Of a stretch of 8,243 bases of DNA, positions 5,893 to 8,243 are shown piece by piece; the first letter of the stretch is position 1, and the number at the start of each line of letters is the position of its first letter. A program made the position numbers and the translations under genes. This DNA is from an uncultured Bacteroidota bacterium. Lineage in GTDB: Bacteria; Bacteroidota; Bacteroidia; NS11-12g; UBA955. Location of the stretch: assembly GCA_903959115.1 (NCBI GenBank), contig CAJBVU010000123.1:1-8243 (forward strand). The letters run 5' to 3'. The notes under the pieces were generated by a model, which saw only the letters and a program-made list of their open reading frames with translations, was not told the origin of the DNA and made no database searches.

Positions 5893-5940
5893 CGTCTCAA
5901 GAGTAACGCCGTAAAGGAGAAAAAATTCTGGGCAGTAGGA

Positions 5941-7119
5941 TTAGCAATTTTCAACCACAACTGCGCTTGCACCGCCGCCACCATTGCAGATCGCCGCACC
6001 GCCGTATTTGCCATTATTCTGCTTTAACACGTGGAGGAGGGTTACAAGGATGCGGGCGCCCGAGGCACCCAAGGGGTGGCCGAGGGCAACAGCGCCGCCG
6101 TTTACGTTGACTTTGCTATCGTCTAAATTTAACAACTGATTGTTGGCCAATGCTACTACAGCGAAGGCTTCGTTTAATTCCACGAAATCCAAATCGGCAA
6201 CGGTGATACCGGCTCTTTGGGCTGCAATCGGAAGGGCTTTTGCTGGGGTTGTTGTAAACCATTCTGGGCTCTGTTCGGCATCTGCAAATCCTGTAAGTTT
6301 TGCCATCGGGGTAAGTCCCAATTCCTTGAGTTTTTCGCCACTCACCAAAACTAGGGCCGCGCCGCCATCATTGATGGTTGATGCGTTGGCAGCAGTTACA
6401 GTTCCATCTTTTTGGAAAACGGTTTTTAGTCCTGGGATTTTGTCGAAATTGACATTTTTATATTCTTCGTCCTCACTTACAATCACATCGCCTTTGCGGG
6501 TTTGCACTGTAACTGGGACAATCTCGTCGTTGAATTTTCCTGCTTTCCATGCTTCGGCAGCGCGCGTGTAGCTCTGGATTGCGTAATTGTCTTGGGCTTC
6601 ACGGCTAAAGTTCATTTCTTTGGCGCACAACTCGGCACAAGTGCCCATCAGGGTTTTGCCATATGCATCGGTGAGGCCATCGTTGATGATGCCATCCAAG
6701 GCTTGAATATTGCCATATTTATAACCCGCGCGTGAGTTTGGTAGGTAATGCGGAGTAAGGCTCATATTTTCCATTCCACCCGCCACTACGATGTCGTTTA
6801 GTCCCAGCATAATGCTCTGAGCCGCCAACGCTACCGACTTCAATCCGCTTGCACACACTTTGTTGATGGTGGTTGCGGGGACGTGATCGCCGATGCCTGC
6901 GAATTTTGCTGCTTGACGTGCGGGCGCTTGACCAACACCGGCTTGCAAAACGCATCCCATGTATACTTCGTTGACATCATTTGGATTGATGCCTGCTTTT
7001 TCCAAAGCCCCTTTAATGGCGATGGCACCCAATTGGGTAGCGGGAACAGTAGAAAGGGAGCCATTGAAACTTCCCATTGGGGTTCTGGCTGCGGCGACGA
7101 TATAAACTTCTTTTGACAT
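5941..7119 (-). CDS. Acetyl-CoA C-acetyltransferase (biosynthetic-type thiolase)
   Basis: Catalyses the reversible condensation of two acetyl-CoA to acetoacetyl-CoA, or the thiolytic reverse. Its 392 residues carry the thiolase triad at the same positions as the well-studied Zoogloea enzyme: nucleophile Cys89 in NKVCASGLK, His348 in GHPLGASGAR and Cys378 in CNGGGGAS. Also visible are GGMENMS, the ELNEAF motif and ARTPMGSFNG at the N-terminus. The close match to the short-chain biosynthetic class favours acetoacetyl-CoA metabolism over long-chain beta-oxidation. No reductase, dehydrogenase or CoA-transferase gene lies beside it, so the pathway (ketone-body type use, butanoate, polyhydroxyalkanoate or mevalonate) is open. 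The gene symbol (atoB, phaA or thlA) is left blank for that reason. It is divergent from tsaB, with a TATCTTTG element upstream. Confidence 0.95.
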   Translation of the reverse strand: MSKEVYIVAAARTPMGSFNGSLSTVPATQLGAIAIKGALEKAGINPNDVNEVYMGCVLQAGVGQAPARQAAKFAGIGDHVPATTINKVCASGLKSVALAAQSIMLGLNDIVVAGGMENMSLTPHYLPNSRAGYKYGNIQALDGIINDGLTDAYGKTLMGTCAELCAKEMNFSREAQDNYAIQSYTRAAEAWKAGKFNDEIVPVTVQTRKGDVIVSEDEEYKNVNFDKIPGLKTVFQKDGTVTAANASTINDGGAALVLVSGEKLKELGLTPMAKLTGFADAEQSPEWFTTTPAKALPIAAQRAGITVADLDFVELNEAFAVVALANNQLLNLDDSKVNVNGGAVALGHPLGASGARILVTLLHVLKQNNGKYGGAAICNGGGGASAVVVENC

Positions 7120-7135
7120 ACGATTTTTAAAAATA

Positions 7136-7143
7136 CAAAGATA
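7136..7143 (-). promoter_or_regulatory. Possible -7 element for the thiolase gene
   Basis: TATCTTTG on the minus strand, a full match to TAnnTTTG and identical to the box upstream of rpsT, 16 bases before the thiolase ATG. No TTG is present at the ideal -33 distance. The leader between box and start contains the AT palindrome ATTTTTAAAAAT at 7123-7134. Confidence 0.5.
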
Positions 7144-7184
7144 AGTGATTGCACAGAATGGTGGGTGGTTGCGATATTATGGGT

Positions 7185-7192
7185 TAGTTTTG
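7185..7192 (+). promoter_or_regulatory. Possible -7 element for tsaB
   Basis: TAGTTTTG matches TAnnTTTG and lies 19 bases before the tsaB ATG at 7212. The nearest upstream TTG is only 13 bases away, too close for the usual -33 element, so this is a weak call. The 92-base gap between the divergent thiolase and tsaB genes would have to hold both promoters. Confidence 0.35.
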
Positions 7193-7211
7193 CGGTAGAA
7201 AAATTGAGTTA

Positions 7212-7991
7212 ATGATACTTTTGATTGAATCTTCGGCCGAATATCCATCGGTGGCTTTGGTCACAGAGTCGGGACTCTTGGTGCATTTGGAAGTAGGTGA
7301 GGTGGTTCAATCGCATGCAGAATTGCTGCCAATGATGGTTCAAAGGGCTGTAGAAATTGCCCGGAACCAGGGTGCTGGCATTGAGGAAGTTATTAAATCT
7401 CAGGGGGGTATGGATGCCGATAAGACTGCTGATAAGGGATTCGGAATTTTTACAAAAGGGATTACGGCTGTGGGGTTTCATGAGGGGCCAGGCAGTTATA
7501 CGGGGTTGAGGATTGGGGTGAGTTTGGCAAAGGGTTTGTGTTTTGCGGAGGGCATTCCGTTAATTTCGGTGAGTGGATTTGAGGCGTTGGGCGCAGAGGT
7601 TTTGAGATCAAATGAATCTTCAGATTGTGTTTGGGTGATGATGGATGCGCGCAGAGATGAAGTCTATGCGCTCAAATTGGAGCGTATTTCTGTTACGGAT
7701 TCTGGCTCTGATTACCAGGTGAGCTTGCCAATTTGTGCGATGATTTTGCCAGATGATAGGATTGGTGAGCCTGATGAAAAAACTTATTTTGTTGGCAATG
7801 CCAATGAAAAAGTGGCGCGGTTAGTAGCCAATTCGGGTTCTAAGTTTATTGATCTATCACCGCGGGCGGACCATTTGAGTAACTTGGTAGTTTCGAAATT
7901 TCAGGCGAATAATTTTGAGGATTTGGCATACTATGAACCTTATTATCTGAAGGATTTTGTTGCCGGGATAGGAAAGAAATTTGGGGTTTAA
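7212..7991 (+). CDS. tsaB: tRNA threonylcarbamoyladenosine (t6A) biosynthesis protein TsaB
   Basis: ASKHA-fold partner of TsaD and TsaE in making the t6A37 modification of ANN-decoding tRNAs. The 259-residue product begins MILLIESSAEYPSVALV, the first phosphate-loop strand. It has the hallmark GPGSYTGLRIGVSLAKGLC (92-110), MMDARRDEVYA (143-153) and a C-terminal ADHLSNL...FEDLAYYEPYYLKDFVA segment of the kind I recall from Bacteroidota TsaB. The start ATG at 7212 fits the family N-terminus; no Shine-Dalgarno is visible. Compared with E. coli TsaB there are about 24 extra residues between the first helix pair and the GPGSYTG loop (about 59-83), with the repeated words ADK and TADK. The pabA/trpG-like gene follows after 10 bases, suggesting one transcript. 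Confidence 0.95.
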   Translation: MILLIESSAEYPSVALVTESGLLVHLEVGEVVQSHAELLPMMVQRAVEIARNQGAGIEEVIKSQGGMDADKTADKGFGIFTKGITAVGFHEGPGSYTGLRIGVSLAKGLCFAEGIPLISVSGFEALGAEVLRSNESSDCVWVMMDARRDEVYALKLERISVTDSGSDYQVSLPICAMILPDDRIGEPDEKTYFVGNANEKVARLVANSGSKFIDLSPRADHLSNLVVSKFQANNFEDLAYYEPYYLKDFVAGIGKKFGV

Positions 7992-8001
7992 TTAAAATCA
8001 A

Positions 8002-8243
8002 ATGACGGCCATCGGATTGAAAAAACGGATATTGTTCATCGACAATCTCGATAGTTTCACCTACAACATCGTACATTATTTATCGGTGGGAGGCGCACAA
8101 GTGGATGTAGTTAGGATTGATGAAATAGTTTCGGTAGATCAAGTAGGTTGGTTTTTAGAATTGCAGAAATATGATGGCTATGTGGTTGGCCCGGGTCCGG
8201 GCCAACCACATAGCCATCCGATGCTCATGCAGACCCTTGGATG
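8002..8243 (+). CDS. pabA: Glutamine amidotransferase subunit of aminodeoxychorismate or anthranilate synthase, 5' part (cut by window end)
   Basis: Class-I glutamine amidotransferase that supplies ammonia to PabB (para-aminobenzoate for folate) or TrpE (tryptophan). About 80 codons are present. The N-terminal signature ILFIDNLDSFTYNIVHYL (10-27) is clear, as is the oxyanion-hole region YDGYVVGPGPGQP (57-69), where the usual Ser before PGPG is Gly. The catalytic Cys, His and Glu lie beyond the window. PabA and TrpG cannot be told apart from this fragment; pabA is favoured only because no trp genes are near. The start ATG at 8002 follows tsaB by 10 bases. A perfect 22-bp inverted repeat covers codons 58-73. 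The frame stays open through it and ends in an incomplete codon at 8242-8243. Confidence 0.85.
   Translation, partial: MTAIGLKKRILFIDNLDSFTYNIVHYLSVGGAQVDVVRIDEIVSVDQVGWFLELQKYDGYVVGPGPGQPHSHPMLMQTLG
8173..8218. repeat. Perfect 46-base palindrome (22-bp arms) inside pabA/trpG
   Basis: Arms 8173-8194 and 8197-8218 are exact reverse complements, separated by the two bases GT at 8195-8196. Pairing ends abruptly on the outside: T8172 faces C8219. The centre is formed by the codons for Gly-Pro-Gly-Pro-Gly, which are nearly self-complementary by themselves (GGCCCGG / CCGGGCC); the outer 15 bp of each arm are not explained by that. The right arm is read as Gln-Pro-His-Ser-His, in frame. Confidence 0.97.

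Noticed and set aside
6140..6735. Long plus-strand ORFs opposite the thiolase
   Set aside because: They are antisense shadows of a well-conserved coding sequence whose catalytic residues all match.
7123..7134. AT palindrome ATTTTTAAAAAT in the thiolase leader as an operator
   Set aside because: Low-complexity AT symmetry of this length is common in such spacers, and no second copy supports a regulator site.

Overview
This window looks like ordinary chromosomal, housekeeping DNA from a member of the Bacteroidota. Three things support this. The genes are the translation set rpsB-tsf-pyrH, rpsT and tsaB plus a probable menaquinone-type isochorismate synthase. The start codons lack clear Shine-Dalgarno sequences and have A-rich leaders. 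Several intergenic regions carry the Bacteroidota sigma signature TAnnTTTG, best seen upstream of rpsT as TTG-N20-TATCTTTG. The order within the phylum cannot be fixed from the sequence alone.

Layout: (1) bases 1-2555, plus strand: the 3' part of rpsB, then tsf, a strong intrinsic terminator, pyrH, and an 86-codon orphan ORF resembling a free-standing RNA polymerase alpha C-terminal domain. A symmetric, probably two-way terminator closes this block. (2) 2579-3873, minus strand: rpsT with its own promoter, preceded by a tightly joined pair, a histidine phosphatase and a [2Fe-2S] ferredoxin, where one stop codon abuts the next start codon. (3) 3886-4920, plus strand: a menF-like isochorismate synthase, divergent from the phosphatase; promoter elements of each gene appear to overlap the other. 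(4) 4921-7119, minus strand: a secreted protein of unknown function downstream of a biosynthetic-type thiolase; its stop codon abuts that of menF. (5) 7212-8243, plus strand: tsaB and the start of a pabA/trpG glutamine amidotransferase, cut by the window end.

Most genes serve translation (S2, EF-Ts, S20, the t6A tRNA modification protein TsaB), nucleotide supply (UMP kinase), chorismate use (isochorismate synthase and the amidotransferase) and acyl-CoA chemistry (thiolase). No mobile element, CRISPR array, tRNA or rRNA was seen. The two observations most worth a second look are a perfect 22-bp inverted repeat lying exactly over the conserved PGPG codons of pabA/trpG, and the orphan alpha-CTD-like gene after pyrH, which has lost most DNA-contact residues of the parent domain and contains a GC-rich hairpin at the start of its first helix.
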